A stretch of 64,000 nt of DNA. Origin: an uncultured Alphaproteobacteria bacterium (GTDB lineage Bacteria; Pseudomonadota; Alphaproteobacteria; Rhizobiales; Beijerinckiaceae). The DNA lies in NCBI GenBank assembly GCA_937988775.1, contig CALKHP010000019.1:1-64000 (forward strand), given 5' to 3'. The notes below the pieces were generated by a model. The model did no database searches. It worked only from the letters and a program-made list of their open reading frames with translations, and was not told the origin of the DNA. Below are positions 8,775 to 16,181 of the stretch, one piece after another; within the stretch, counting starts at the first letter, position 1; the number at the start of each line of letters is the position of its first letter. The position numbers and the translations under genes were made by a program.

Positions 8775-9269
8775 ATGCATCTTGAAGGGTCATGCCATTG
8801 TCGCGCCGTGACGTTCAGTCTGGAGGCGCAAAGCCCGGCACCATTCATGCACTGTCACTGCTCGATCTGCCGCAAGACGGCGGGCTCGGGCGGTTACGGC
8901 ATCAATCTCGGCGGATATTCCGACAGCCTCAGGGTGACGGGCCGCGAGCATGTCAAAGTGTATCACGCCTGGATCCGCGAGGACGGCCAGCCCGACAAGC
9001 GCTCCAATGCCGAGCGCCATTTCTGCGGCCAATGCGGCAGCGCGCTCTGGCTTTACGATTCACGCTGGCCGGAGCTTATCCACCCGCACGCATCCGCCAT
9101 CGACACGCCGCTGCCGCGGCCGCCCGAGGTGGTCGAGGCAGCGCTCACCTATTGCCCGGATTGGGTCGATGTGCCGAAGGGCAAGAGCCATATCCATTGC
9201 GACACCTGGCCTGCGGAATCGCTGGAGGACTGGCACAAGCGGCATGGCCTGCGGAGCGGCAGGGAGTAG
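8775..9269 (+). CDS. GFA / CENP-V family zinc protein
   Basis: 164 residues from the ATG at 8775. It carries the zinc cysteines of the glutathione-dependent formaldehyde-activating family: C7 and C9, C27/C29/C32 (CHCSICRKT), and C84/C87 (FCGQCGSALW). The family namesake was proposed to speed S-hydroxymethylglutathione formation; most members are uncharacterised. The preceding frame can be read upstream into the lrp gene but is not conserved-looking there. It follows lrp by 20 nt and converges with the methionine-lyase-like gene. A role in handling one-carbon products of methanethiol oxidation is possible but speculative. Confidence 0.88.
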   Translation: MHLEGSCHCRAVTFSLEAQSPAPFMHCHCSICRKTAGSGGYGINLGGYSDSLRVTGREHVKVYHAWIREDGQPDKRSNAERHFCGQCGSALWLYDSRWPELIHPHASAIDTPLPRPPEVVEAALTYCPDWVDVPKGKSHIHCDTWPAESLEDWHKRHGLRSGRE

Positions 9270-9270
9270 C

Positions 9271-9372
9271 GCTGTGGCGGCCGGGTCAAGCCCGGCCATG
9301 ACGGCGGAGTGTAAAGGATACGGCTGCTCTCACCCTCGCCGTCATCGGCGGACTTGATGCGCCGATCCCGCT
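9271..9372. repeat. Family D palindromic element
   Basis: Two hairpins: GGCCGGG-TCAAG-CCCGGCC at 9279-9297, then CGGCG/CGCCG around 9346-9364 within GTCATCGGCGGACTTG, ending in GATCCCGCTTC. Same order as the elements at 35640 and 44905. It lies between two converging genes. Confidence 0.7.
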
Positions 9373-9394
9373 TCTGAGATGCAGGCCCATCGCC

Positions 9395-10681
9395 TCACAC
9401 CGCTTCCAGCGCCTGCGCGAGGTCCGAAATCAAGTCCTCGATATTCTCAATGCCGACCGAGATGCGGATCAGCGCATCGGTCAGGCCGATTTCCTCGCGC
9501 AATTCGCGCGCCACGCCCGAATGCGTCATCGAGGCCGGATGCGAGATCAGCGTCTCGGTGCCGCCGAGGCTGACGGCGAGCTTCATGATCTGCAGATGAT
9601 CGAGCAGCGCGAACGCCTCGCGCTCGCCACCCTTGACGTCGAAGGAGAAGGTCGAGCCCGGCGCCGTGCATTGCCGTTCGAAAACGTCCCTTGCCGGGTC
9701 GCCATCCTTCAGGAAGCCGAGATAATGCACCTTGGCGATCTTCGGGTGGGCGGCGAGATACTCCGCCACCTTGCGGGCATTGTCGTTCGAGCGGCTCATG
9801 CGGATGTCGAGCGTCTCGAGCGAGCGCATCAGCATCCAGCACGTGTTCGGGTCGAGCTGCGTGCCGAGCGCGCTGCGCCAACTCATCACCTGCTTGACCA
9901 GCGCCGTGCTGCCGGAAATGCTGCCGCCGACGAGATCGCTATGGCCGCCGACATATTTCGTCAGCGAGCATAGCGAGATATCCGCGCCGCAGGCGAGCGG
10001 CGCCTGGAACATCGGCCCGAGCATGGTGTTGTCGACGACGACCGGCGGCCGGTGGCCCTGCGCCGCGCCGATCTCGTCGGCGACCGCCTTGCACAGCCCA
10101 AGATCGACAAGGCCGTTGGTCGGGTTGGCCGGCGATTCGACGATGATCAGCCCGACCCGGCCCTTGGCGCGCGCCATCCCGGCCGCCTTGCGCATGCCGG
10201 CAGCGTCCAGACCATCGGTGAAGCCAACCGCCTGAATGCCGAAAGCGCCGAGTTGCTTGGTCAGCAGCGTCTCGGTGCCGCCATAGAGCGGCCGGCTGTG
10301 CAGCACGACGTCGCCGGCACGCAGGAAGGCGAACAGCGTCGTCGACACCGCCGCCATGCCGCTGGCGAACACCGCCGAACGCTCGGCCCGATCCCAGATC
10401 GCCAGCCGATCCTCAAGGATTTCAAGATTCGGATTGTTGAAGCGCGAATAGACCAGCCCCGCCTTCTCGCCCGGCCGGAGTTGGCGCCGCCCGGCCGTCA
10501 GGTCGAAGAAATCCTTGCCCTGCTGGGCGTTCTCGAACACGAAAGTCGAGGTCAGGAACACCGGCGGCTTCAGCGATCCCTCGGACAGGCCGGGCGCATA
10601 GCCGTAGCCCATCATCAGCGTCTCCGGATGCAGCCGGCGATTGGCGATGCGATCCTTGTGATAGTTGCCGTCCGCCATCAT
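9395..10681 (-). CDS. Cystathionine gamma-synthase family PLP enzyme (MdeA-like)
   Basis: 428 residues from the ATG at 10681 (AGGAG five bases upstream; a second ATG follows directly). It is a Cys/Met-metabolism PLP enzyme: SRFNNPNLEILE at 79-90, FASGMAAVSTT at 105-115, PLYGGT at 131-136, and the PLP lysine K242 in SLTKYVGGHSD. Candidate reactions are methionine gamma-elimination (methanethiol, ammonia and 2-oxobutyrate) or gamma-replacement on activated homoserine. Context (MdeB-like E1, Lrp regulator) favours methionine degradation. However, P. putida methionine gamma-lyase has Cys after LYG where this protein has Gly, so activity on methionine needs testing. Divergent from lsrB with 171 bp between starts. 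Confidence 0.85.
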   Translation of the reverse strand: MMADGNYHKDRIANRRLHPETLMMGYGYAPGLSEGSLKPPVFLTSTFVFENAQQGKDFFDLTAGRRQLRPGEKAGLVYSRFNNPNLEILEDRLAIWDRAERSAVFASGMAAVSTTLFAFLRAGDVVLHSRPLYGGTETLLTKQLGAFGIQAVGFTDGLDAAGMRKAAGMARAKGRVGLIIVESPANPTNGLVDLGLCKAVADEIGAAQGHRPPVVVDNTMLGPMFQAPLACGADISLCSLTKYVGGHSDLVGGSISGSTALVKQVMSWRSALGTQLDPNTCWMLMRSLETLDIRMSRSNDNARKVAEYLAAHPKIAKVHYLGFLKDGDPARDVFERQCTAPGSTFSFDVKGGEREAFALLDHLQIMKLAVSLGGTETLISHPASMTHSGVARELREEIGLTDALIRISVGIENIEDLISDLAQALEAV

Positions 10682-10852
10682 GCGATCTCCTGCCTGCCAC
10701 GTGATGATGATCCTAGAGCCGGCATTCCTCCCTGACCAGTGGTCGGCGGCCATGCGAACTTGTGGGCATTCGACAATCTCCCCTTGATTTTTTTGCATAG
10801 CTCATCACTTGTCAGCCAACGGGCGGCGAAGCTGCCAGGGGGGAGCACGACC

Positions 10853-11749
10853 ATGTCGATGGATTGGGACAAGCTGCGGATTTTCCATGCCGCCGCGGAA
10901 GCCGGCAGCTTTACCAAGGCCGGCGACACCATCGGCCTGTCGCAATCGGCGGTCAGCCGGCAGGTCGGCTCGCTCGAGGCCGAATTGCGCGTGCCGCTGT
11001 TCCATCGCCATGCGCGCGGCCTGATCCTCACCGAACAGGGCGAGGTACTCTATCGCACCGCCCGCGATGTCATCCAGCGCCTGGAGCAGACCCGCGCCAA
11101 ACTTGCCGACAGCCGCGAGAAGCCGACCGGCGAATTGCGCATCACCGCCAATGTCAGCTTCGGCTCACATTGGCTGACGCCGCGCCTCGGCGAGTTCCTC
11201 GACAACTACCCCGATATCCAGCTTCAGCTCATCCTGAGCGACGACGAACTCGACCTCGCCATGCGCCAGGCCGATATCGCCGTGCGCCTGCGCCAGCCCC
11301 AGCAGGGCGATCTGATCCAGCGCCGCCTGGTGACGATGCATTTCCACGCCTATGCCTCGACCGACTATGTCAAGCGCTACGGTCTGCCGCGCAGCCCGGA
11401 AGAGCTGGACGGTCACCGCCTGCTGTCATTCGGCGGAGAACTGCCGGCCTATCTGCGCGACACCAACCTGCTCGAGACGATCGGGCGCGACCCCAAGCAT
11501 CCGCGCGCGCCGACGCTGGTCGTCAACAACCTGACCGCGATCATCCGCGCGGTGCGCAAGGGCATGGGCATCGCCGTGATGCCCGATTATCTGATCGAGC
11601 CGGAATTCGGCCTGGTCCAGGCCCTGCCGACGACGCCGATGCCCGAGCTCGAATGCTATCTCGTCTTCGCCGAGGAGATGAAGAGCGTGGCGCGCGTGCA
11701 GGTGTTCCGCGACTTCCTGATCGGCAAGGCGCAGCGCTGGGCCTATTGA
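10853..11749 (+). CDS. lsrB: LysR-family regulator, LsrB/VtlR type
   Basis: 298 residues from the ATG at 10853, preceded by a GGGGGGA stretch. The N-terminus MDWDKLRIFHAAAEAGSF and the helix-turn-helix with LSQSAVSRQV and LFHRHARGLILTEQGE match LsrB of Sinorhizobium/Agrobacterium and VtlR of Brucella. The family controls oxidative stress, lipopolysaccharide or sRNA genes. In Brucella VtlR directly activates the abcR2 sRNA; here a probable AbcR-type RNA lies 190 bp downstream. A single cysteine, C268, is present, whereas redox sensing in S. meliloti LsrB was attributed to several cysteines. Divergent from the MdeA-like gene. Confidence 0.88.
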   Translation: MSMDWDKLRIFHAAAEAGSFTKAGDTIGLSQSAVSRQVGSLEAELRVPLFHRHARGLILTEQGEVLYRTARDVIQRLEQTRAKLADSREKPTGELRITANVSFGSHWLTPRLGEFLDNYPDIQLQLILSDDELDLAMRQADIAVRLRQPQQGDLIQRRLVTMHFHAYASTDYVKRYGLPRSPEELDGHRLLSFGGELPAYLRDTNLLETIGRDPKHPRAPTLVVNNLTAIIRAVRKGMGIAVMPDYLIEPEFGLVQALPTTPMPELECYLVFAEEMKSVARVQVFRDFLIGKAQRWAY

Positions 11750-11860
11750 GGCGGCATCGGCCGTCAGGGCGGCCGCCGCCTTCGATCAACATTATTTGTG
11801 CGCCGCATTAGCGATTTTTCGCCAAATGCGGCAAAATCGTGCAAAACACCGATAAAATGC

Positions 11861-11884
11861 CTATGCTCTGCGCCCCCTGCATAG
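11861..11884 (+). promoter_or_regulatory. Inverted repeat, candidate LsrB/VtlR site
   Basis: CTATGC-N12-GCATAG, perfect 6-bp arms. It is centred about 68 bp before the predicted sRNA start at ~11940, the usual place for a LysR recognition site. The same half-site GCATAG occurs in the lsrB/MdeA intergenic region near 10795. Inferred, not a known consensus. Confidence 0.4.
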
Positions 11885-11904
11885 CAGCGCTTCGCAATGC
11901 ACAA

Positions 11905-11933
11905 TTGTTAAGCCGGCCTGCCTCGGGCATAAC
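11905..11933 (+). promoter_or_regulatory. Predicted sigma-70 promoter of sRNA
   Basis: TTGTTA at 11905-11910, 17-bp spacer, CATAAC at 11928-11933. A start near 11940 would give a transcript of about 124 nt ending at the strong terminator at 12063. Confidence 0.5.
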
Positions 11934-11939
11934 CGGAAC

Positions 11940-12063
11940 ACGGTCGTTATGGCGGGCTCCACTTCTCCTCCCGGTGTTGAGCCTGTTGACCGAACCTTGC
12001 GGATTCACTGACTCGAGTCAGGACTCCCTATAAGCCGGATGCCTTTGGCATCCGGCTTTTTTT
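11940..12063 (+). ncRNA. AbcR-like (alpha-r15) trans-acting sRNA, predicted
   Basis: This 320-bp gap between lsrB and msrP holds no credible protein gene but has an sRNA layout. A sigma-70-like promoter comes first. Then a single-stranded-looking TCTCCTCCC at 11964-11972 complements a Shine-Dalgarno sequence. A palindromic hairpin CTGACTCGAGTCAG lies at 12008-12021, a second anti-SD-like ACTCCCT at 12023-12029, and a perfect 10-bp terminator stem with seven Ts ends at 12063. Length, two anti-SD tracts, three-hairpin shape and position next to an LsrB/VtlR gene fit the AbcR/alpha-r15 family, Hfq-dependent repressors of ABC-transporter mRNAs. The family assignment is from memory of these traits, not from an alignment. 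Confidence 0.65.
12034..12063 (+). terminator. Rho-independent terminator
   Basis: GCCGGATGCC-TTT-GGCATCCGGC stem (10 bp, perfect) followed by TTTTTTT. It ends the predicted sRNA and separates it from msrP on the opposite strand. Confidence 0.9.
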
Positions 12064-12068
12064 AGCCC

Positions 12069-13004
12069 TCACGCCCACAGGCGCTCTTTCTCCAGCCCCT
12101 TGTAGAGATCGGCGACATAAGGCCCGTAGCCGTTGAACAGCTGCGTCGGCACGCGCTCGCCGGTGTTGAGGAAGGTTTCCGTCGCCTGGCTCCAGCGCGG
12201 ATGCGGCACCTCTGGGTTCACATTGGCCCAGAAACCGTATTCGGACGCCTGCAACTGCTCCCACATGCCGACGGGGCGCTTGTCGGTGAAGCTGACGCGC
12301 ACGATCGACTTGATCGACTTGAAGCCGTATTTCCACGGCAGCACCAGCCGGATCGGCGCGCCGAACACCTTGGGCAGCGCCTTGCCGTAAATGCCGGTGG
12401 CGATGAAGGCGAGATCGTTGCCGGCCTCCGCCATCGTCACGCCCTCGACATAGGGCCACGGATACCAGCTCTGCGCCAGGCCCGGCGCCATCTTGGGATC
12501 GTTGAAAGTCTCGAAGCGCACGAATTTCGCAGCCGATGTCGGCGCGGCCAGCGCGACCAGCTTGGCGAGGGAAAAGCCCGTCCACGGCACCGCCATCGAC
12601 CATGCCTCGACGCAGCGATGCCGGTAAAGCCGCTCCTCGAGGCCGATCTTCGCCACGATATCATCGACCGACAGCGTCATTTCCTTGGCGACCATGCCGT
12701 CGATGCGCACCGACCAGGGCTCGGTCTTGAGCTGCTCGGCGGCGGAGGCGACTTTCTTCGAGGTGCCGTATTCGTAGAAGTTGTTGTAGTTGCCGGTAAT
12801 CTTCTCGGGCGTCAGCGGCCGGTCGAGCGTGTAGGTCTCGTTGCGCCTGGCCGGATAGGGCGCAGCCAGCGCCGGCCCGCCGGAAAGCGCCGTCGCGCCA
12901 GCCGCCGCCATGCCGGCGAGTATCGCCCGGCGGTTCAGGAAGACATGTTCCGGCGTCGCCAGATGCTCAGGCATTTCCCAGCCGCGTTTGCGTTTGATCA
13001 GCAT
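12069..13004 (-). CDS. msrP: Protein-methionine-sulfoxide reductase catalytic subunit MsrP
   Basis: 311 residues from the ATG at 13004 (GGAGG seven bases upstream). MsrP (YedY) is a periplasmic molybdopterin enzyme that repairs oxidised methionines in envelope proteins. A twin-arginine signal is visible (LNRRAILAGMAAAG, R25-R26, cleavage near ALAA). The molybdenum-ligand cysteine is C131 in RHRCVEAWSM. C-terminal NPEVPHPRWSQATE is typical. The usual membrane partner MsrQ is not adjacent; fadD lies upstream on the same strand with a 55-nt gap. The electron donor is therefore either elsewhere or different. It converges with the sRNA. Confidence 0.95.
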   Translation of the reverse strand: MLIKRKRGWEMPEHLATPEHVFLNRRAILAGMAAAGATALSGGPALAAPYPARRNETYTLDRPLTPEKITGNYNNFYEYGTSKKVASAAEQLKTEPWSVRIDGMVAKEMTLSVDDIVAKIGLEERLYRHRCVEAWSMAVPWTGFSLAKLVALAAPTSAAKFVRFETFNDPKMAPGLAQSWYPWPYVEGVTMAEAGNDLAFIATGIYGKALPKVFGAPIRLVLPWKYGFKSIKSIVRVSFTDKRPVGMWEQLQASEYGFWANVNPEVPHPRWSQATETFLNTGERVPTQLFNGYGPYVADLYKGLEKERLWA

Positions 13005-13059
13005 GGCATTCCTCCGGTTTCCGCCCAGAGAGCTATGCCGATCGCACGGCGCCTGCAAA

Positions 13060-14796
13060 TCACGAGCTGGGGAGTTGCGCCAGCATGGCGTGCGGTTCGG
13101 CGCCGATTTCCGCCAGCGCCTGGTCCCGCAACACCCGGCGCAACACCTTGCCGACATTGGTTTTCGGCAAGCTGTCGCAGAACATCACCTGGCGCGGCAC
13201 CTTGTACGCGGTCAACAGGTTGCGGCAATGCGCGCGCAGCGCCGCCTCGGTCAGCGTCTGGTCCTTGCGCACGACATAGGCCCTGACGATCTCGCCGGAA
13301 TGGGCGTCCGGCACGCCGATCACCGCCGCCTCCAGCACGCCCGGATGCATGGCGAGCACGTCCTCGACCTCGTTCGGATAGACGTTGAAGCCGGAGACCA
13401 GCACCATGTCCTTCATGCGGTCGACGATCTTCATCTCGCCATTCGGCAGCATGATCGCGACATCGCCGGTGCGGAAATAGCCGTCCGGCGTCATCGCCTT
13501 GGCGGTTTCCTCCGGCCGCTGCCAGTAGCCGGCCATGATCTGCGGCCCGCGCACACAGAGTTCGCCCGGTTCGCCGAGCGGCATGTCCTGGCCGTCCGAG
13601 CCGCGCACCACCACCTCGGTCGAGGGCACCGGCAGGCCGATCGTGCCGGAGAAATCCTTGAGGTTCATCTGGTTGATCGACACCACCGGCGAGGTCTCGG
13701 ACAGCCCGTAGCCTTCGACCACGGGACGCCCGGTCAGCTGCTTCCAGTGCGCGGCGACCGCCTGCTGCATCGCCATGCCGCCGGCATTGGCATAGGCAAG
13801 CTGACTGAAATCGACCTTGCCGATATCGGGATGGTTGGCGAGCGCGTTATAGAGCGTGTTGACGCCGGTGGTGATGGTGAAACGGCTGCTGCGCAGCGTC
13901 TTCACGAAGCCGTCAATGTCGCGCGGATTGGTGATCAGCAGGCAGCAGCCGCCGCGCGCCGCCATGAACAGGCAGCAGCAGGTCAGGCCGTAAATATGAT
14001 AGAACGGCAGGGCCGCGACCTGCACATGACCCTGCGGCGGCTCGTCCAGGAACGGATCGATCCACGCCGTGCATTGCTGCAGGTTGGCGCCGACATTGCG
14101 ATGCAGCAGGACGGCGCCCTTGGCAACGCCCGTGGTACCGCCGGTATATTGCAGGAAGGCGATATCCTCGCCCGTGACCGTCACGGGTCTCGCCGGCGCC
14201 GTCGTCGCCAGCACCTCGCTCAGGCGCCGGGCGCGCGGCAGCGAGAACGGCTTCACGCCCTTCTTGATATGCCGCGACACGAAATTGACGACATGGCCCT
14301 TGAGGCCGAGCAGGTCGCCCGGCGCGCACAGCACGACATCGTCGAGGCGCAGGTCCGGCAGCGCCTCCTCGACGGTCGCGCCGAAATTCTCCAGCACGAA
14401 CAGCGCCCGCGCCCCGGAATCCTTGATCTGATGCACCAATTCGCGCGCCGTATAGAGCGGATTGACGTTGACCACGGCATAGCCGCCGATCAGCGCGCCG
14501 AACATCGCCACCGGATAGGCCATCACATTCGGCATCATCATGGCGATGCGGTCGCCCTTGACGTAGCCGCGCTGCTGCAGCCAGGCCGTGATGCGTCGCG
14601 CCGCCCGTTCGACCTCGGCATAACTCAACCGCTTGCCGAAACTCTCGAACGCGGCGCGATCGGGGTAGTCCCGGAAGGCGCGCTCGATCACGCCCGCCAC
14701 CGTCGGCACGGCAGCGAGATCGATCTCGGCCGGCACCTCGGCCGGATAGAATTCCAGCCACGGCCGGGCAGCGAGCAGCGCATCCCTCGACGTCAT
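13060..14796 (-). CDS. fadD: Long-chain fatty-acid--CoA ligase
   Basis: 578 residues from the ATG at 14796 (GGGAGG upstream). It activates fatty acids with ATP and CoA at the inner face of the membrane. AMP-binding motifs are clear: LQYTGGTTGVAKGA in the middle, EGYGLSETSPVVS, FRTGDVAIM, and SGFNVYPNEVEDVL, ending with the catalytic-lysine region LPKTNVGKVLRR. Length and order match FadD. It is divergent from the flavin monooxygenase gene at 14949 and is followed by msrP after 55 nt, possibly in one transcript. The exact chain-length preference cannot be read from sequence. Confidence 0.93.
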   Translation of the reverse strand: MTSRDALLAARPWLEFYPAEVPAEIDLAAVPTVAGVIERAFRDYPDRAAFESFGKRLSYAEVERAARRITAWLQQRGYVKGDRIAMMMPNVMAYPVAMFGALIGGYAVVNVNPLYTARELVHQIKDSGARALFVLENFGATVEEALPDLRLDDVVLCAPGDLLGLKGHVVNFVSRHIKKGVKPFSLPRARRLSEVLATTAPARPVTVTGEDIAFLQYTGGTTGVAKGAVLLHRNVGANLQQCTAWIDPFLDEPPQGHVQVAALPFYHIYGLTCCCLFMAARGGCCLLITNPRDIDGFVKTLRSSRFTITTGVNTLYNALANHPDIGKVDFSQLAYANAGGMAMQQAVAAHWKQLTGRPVVEGYGLSETSPVVSINQMNLKDFSGTIGLPVPSTEVVVRGSDGQDMPLGEPGELCVRGPQIMAGYWQRPEETAKAMTPDGYFRTGDVAIMLPNGEMKIVDRMKDMVLVSGFNVYPNEVEDVLAMHPGVLEAAVIGVPDAHSGEIVRAYVVRKDQTLTEAALRAHCRNLLTAYKVPRQVMFCDSLPKTNVGKVLRRVLRDQALAEIGAEPHAMLAQLPSS

Positions 14797-14948
14797 GGCG
14801 TTTTCCTCCCCTCCCCTGCGATCACCTTGCCCATCGCGCAGGGTGGCAGGAAATACGGCGAGCACAAGGGCCTTGCAATTGGCTCGAATAGTCTTCTCTC
14901 CTATGCGCCTTGCGCCGAGCCGGCGCCGGCACGGAGAGGATTGCCCGC

Positions 14949-16175
14949 ATGAGCGAGACCACCCTGCGAACCACCTGCGCGGTTGCGGGCGGCGGCCCGG
15001 CCGGCATGATGCTGGGTTACCTGCTGGCGCGCGCCGGCATCGACGTCATCGTCATCGAGAAGCACGCCGACTTCCTGCGCGATTTTCGCGGCGACACCAT
15101 TCATCCCTCCACGCTGGAGATCATGTACCAGCTCGGCCTGGACGAGGCGCTGCTTCAGCGCCCGCATCAGAAGATCCACCAGCTTTCCGCCGGCTTCGGC
15201 GATCGCAACCTGCCATTGGCGGATTTCCGGCCGCTTCCCGTGCATCACCCTTTTATCGCGCTGATGCCGCAATGGGATTTCCTGGATTTCCTCGCCGAGG
15301 AAGGCCGCAAGCTGCCGTGCTTCAAGCTGCTGATGCGCCATGAAGCGACCGGCACGGTCGAGGAGGACGGCAAGGTCGTCGGGCTGCGCGTCGCCACGCC
15401 CGAGGGCGAGATCGCCATTGGCTGCGATCTCGTGGTCGCGGCCGATGGCCGGCGCTCGACGCTGCGCGGCTGCACCGATCTCAATGTCGAGGATATCGGC
15501 GCGCCGATGGACGTGTTGTGGTTCAGCCTGCCGCGCCTTGCCGACGACCCGGCCCAGGCGATCGGGCGTGTCGCGCGCGGCGGCCTGTTCGTGATGATCG
15601 ATCGCGGCGATTACTGGCAATGCGGCATGGTCATCCCCAAGGGCGGCTTCGACGCGGTGCGCGCGCATGGCATCGCCGCCTTCCGTGGCGACGTCCAGCG
15701 TTTCGCGCCCTTTCTCGGCGAGCGCACGCGGCAGATCGAGAATTTCGACGCGGTCAAGCTGCTTACCGTCGGCGTCGACCGCATGCCGCGCTGGCACCGC
15801 CCCGGCCTGCTCTTCATCGGCGATGCCGCCCATACCATGTCGCCGATCGGCGGCATCGGCATCAATCTCGCCATTCAGGATGCCGTCGCTGCGGCAAACC
15901 TGCTCGCCAAACCGTTGCGCCGCCACCGCGTCACCGAAACCGAACTCGCCAAGGTGCAGAAGCGCCGCGAATTCGCGGTCAAGACGACCCAAGCTGGGCA
16001 GGTCTTCATCCAGAAGACACTGATTGCCCCCCTGCTCGACGCCAGGAACGAGCCCTCGCCGCCCCTGATCATGCGCCTGCTTGCCGTCTGGCCGTGGCTG
16101 CGGCGCTTTCCCGCCCGCGCCGTCGGCCTCGGCGTCGTGCAGGAGCGCGTCGACAAGGCGATCCTCAAGGCGTGA
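14949..16175 (+). CDS. FAD-dependent aromatic-ring monooxygenase-like protein
   Basis: 408 residues from the ATG at 14949 (GGAGAGG upstream). It is a class A flavoprotein monooxygenase of the UbiH/PobA type. FAD motifs are GGGPAGMMLGYLLARAG at 17-33, RGDTIHPSTLEIM near 52, the DG motif VVAADGRRSTLR near 161, and FIGDAAHTMSPIGGIGINLA near 292. Such enzymes hydroxylate aromatic compounds or quinone precursors with NAD(P)H and oxygen. No pathway genes flank it, so the substrate is unknown. It converges with the EF-G-like gene. Confidence 0.85.
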   Translation: MSETTLRTTCAVAGGGPAGMMLGYLLARAGIDVIVIEKHADFLRDFRGDTIHPSTLEIMYQLGLDEALLQRPHQKIHQLSAGFGDRNLPLADFRPLPVHHPFIALMPQWDFLDFLAEEGRKLPCFKLLMRHEATGTVEEDGKVVGLRVATPEGEIAIGCDLVVAADGRRSTLRGCTDLNVEDIGAPMDVLWFSLPRLADDPAQAIGRVARGGLFVMIDRGDYWQCGMVIPKGGFDAVRAHGIAAFRGDVQRFAPFLGERTRQIENFDAVKLLTVGVDRMPRWHRPGLLFIGDAAHTMSPIGGIGINLAIQDAVAAANLLAKPLRRHRVTETELAKVQKRREFAVKTTQAGQVFIQKTLIAPLLDARNEPSPPLIMRLLAVWPWLRRFPARAVGLGVVQERVDKAILKA

Positions 16176-16181
16176 GCAGGC

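Noticed and set aside
10682..10852. SAM riboswitch ahead of the methionine-lyase-like gene
   Set aside because: The 171-bp region is short and shared with lsrB; I see no multi-stem conserved core of any SAM riboswitch class.
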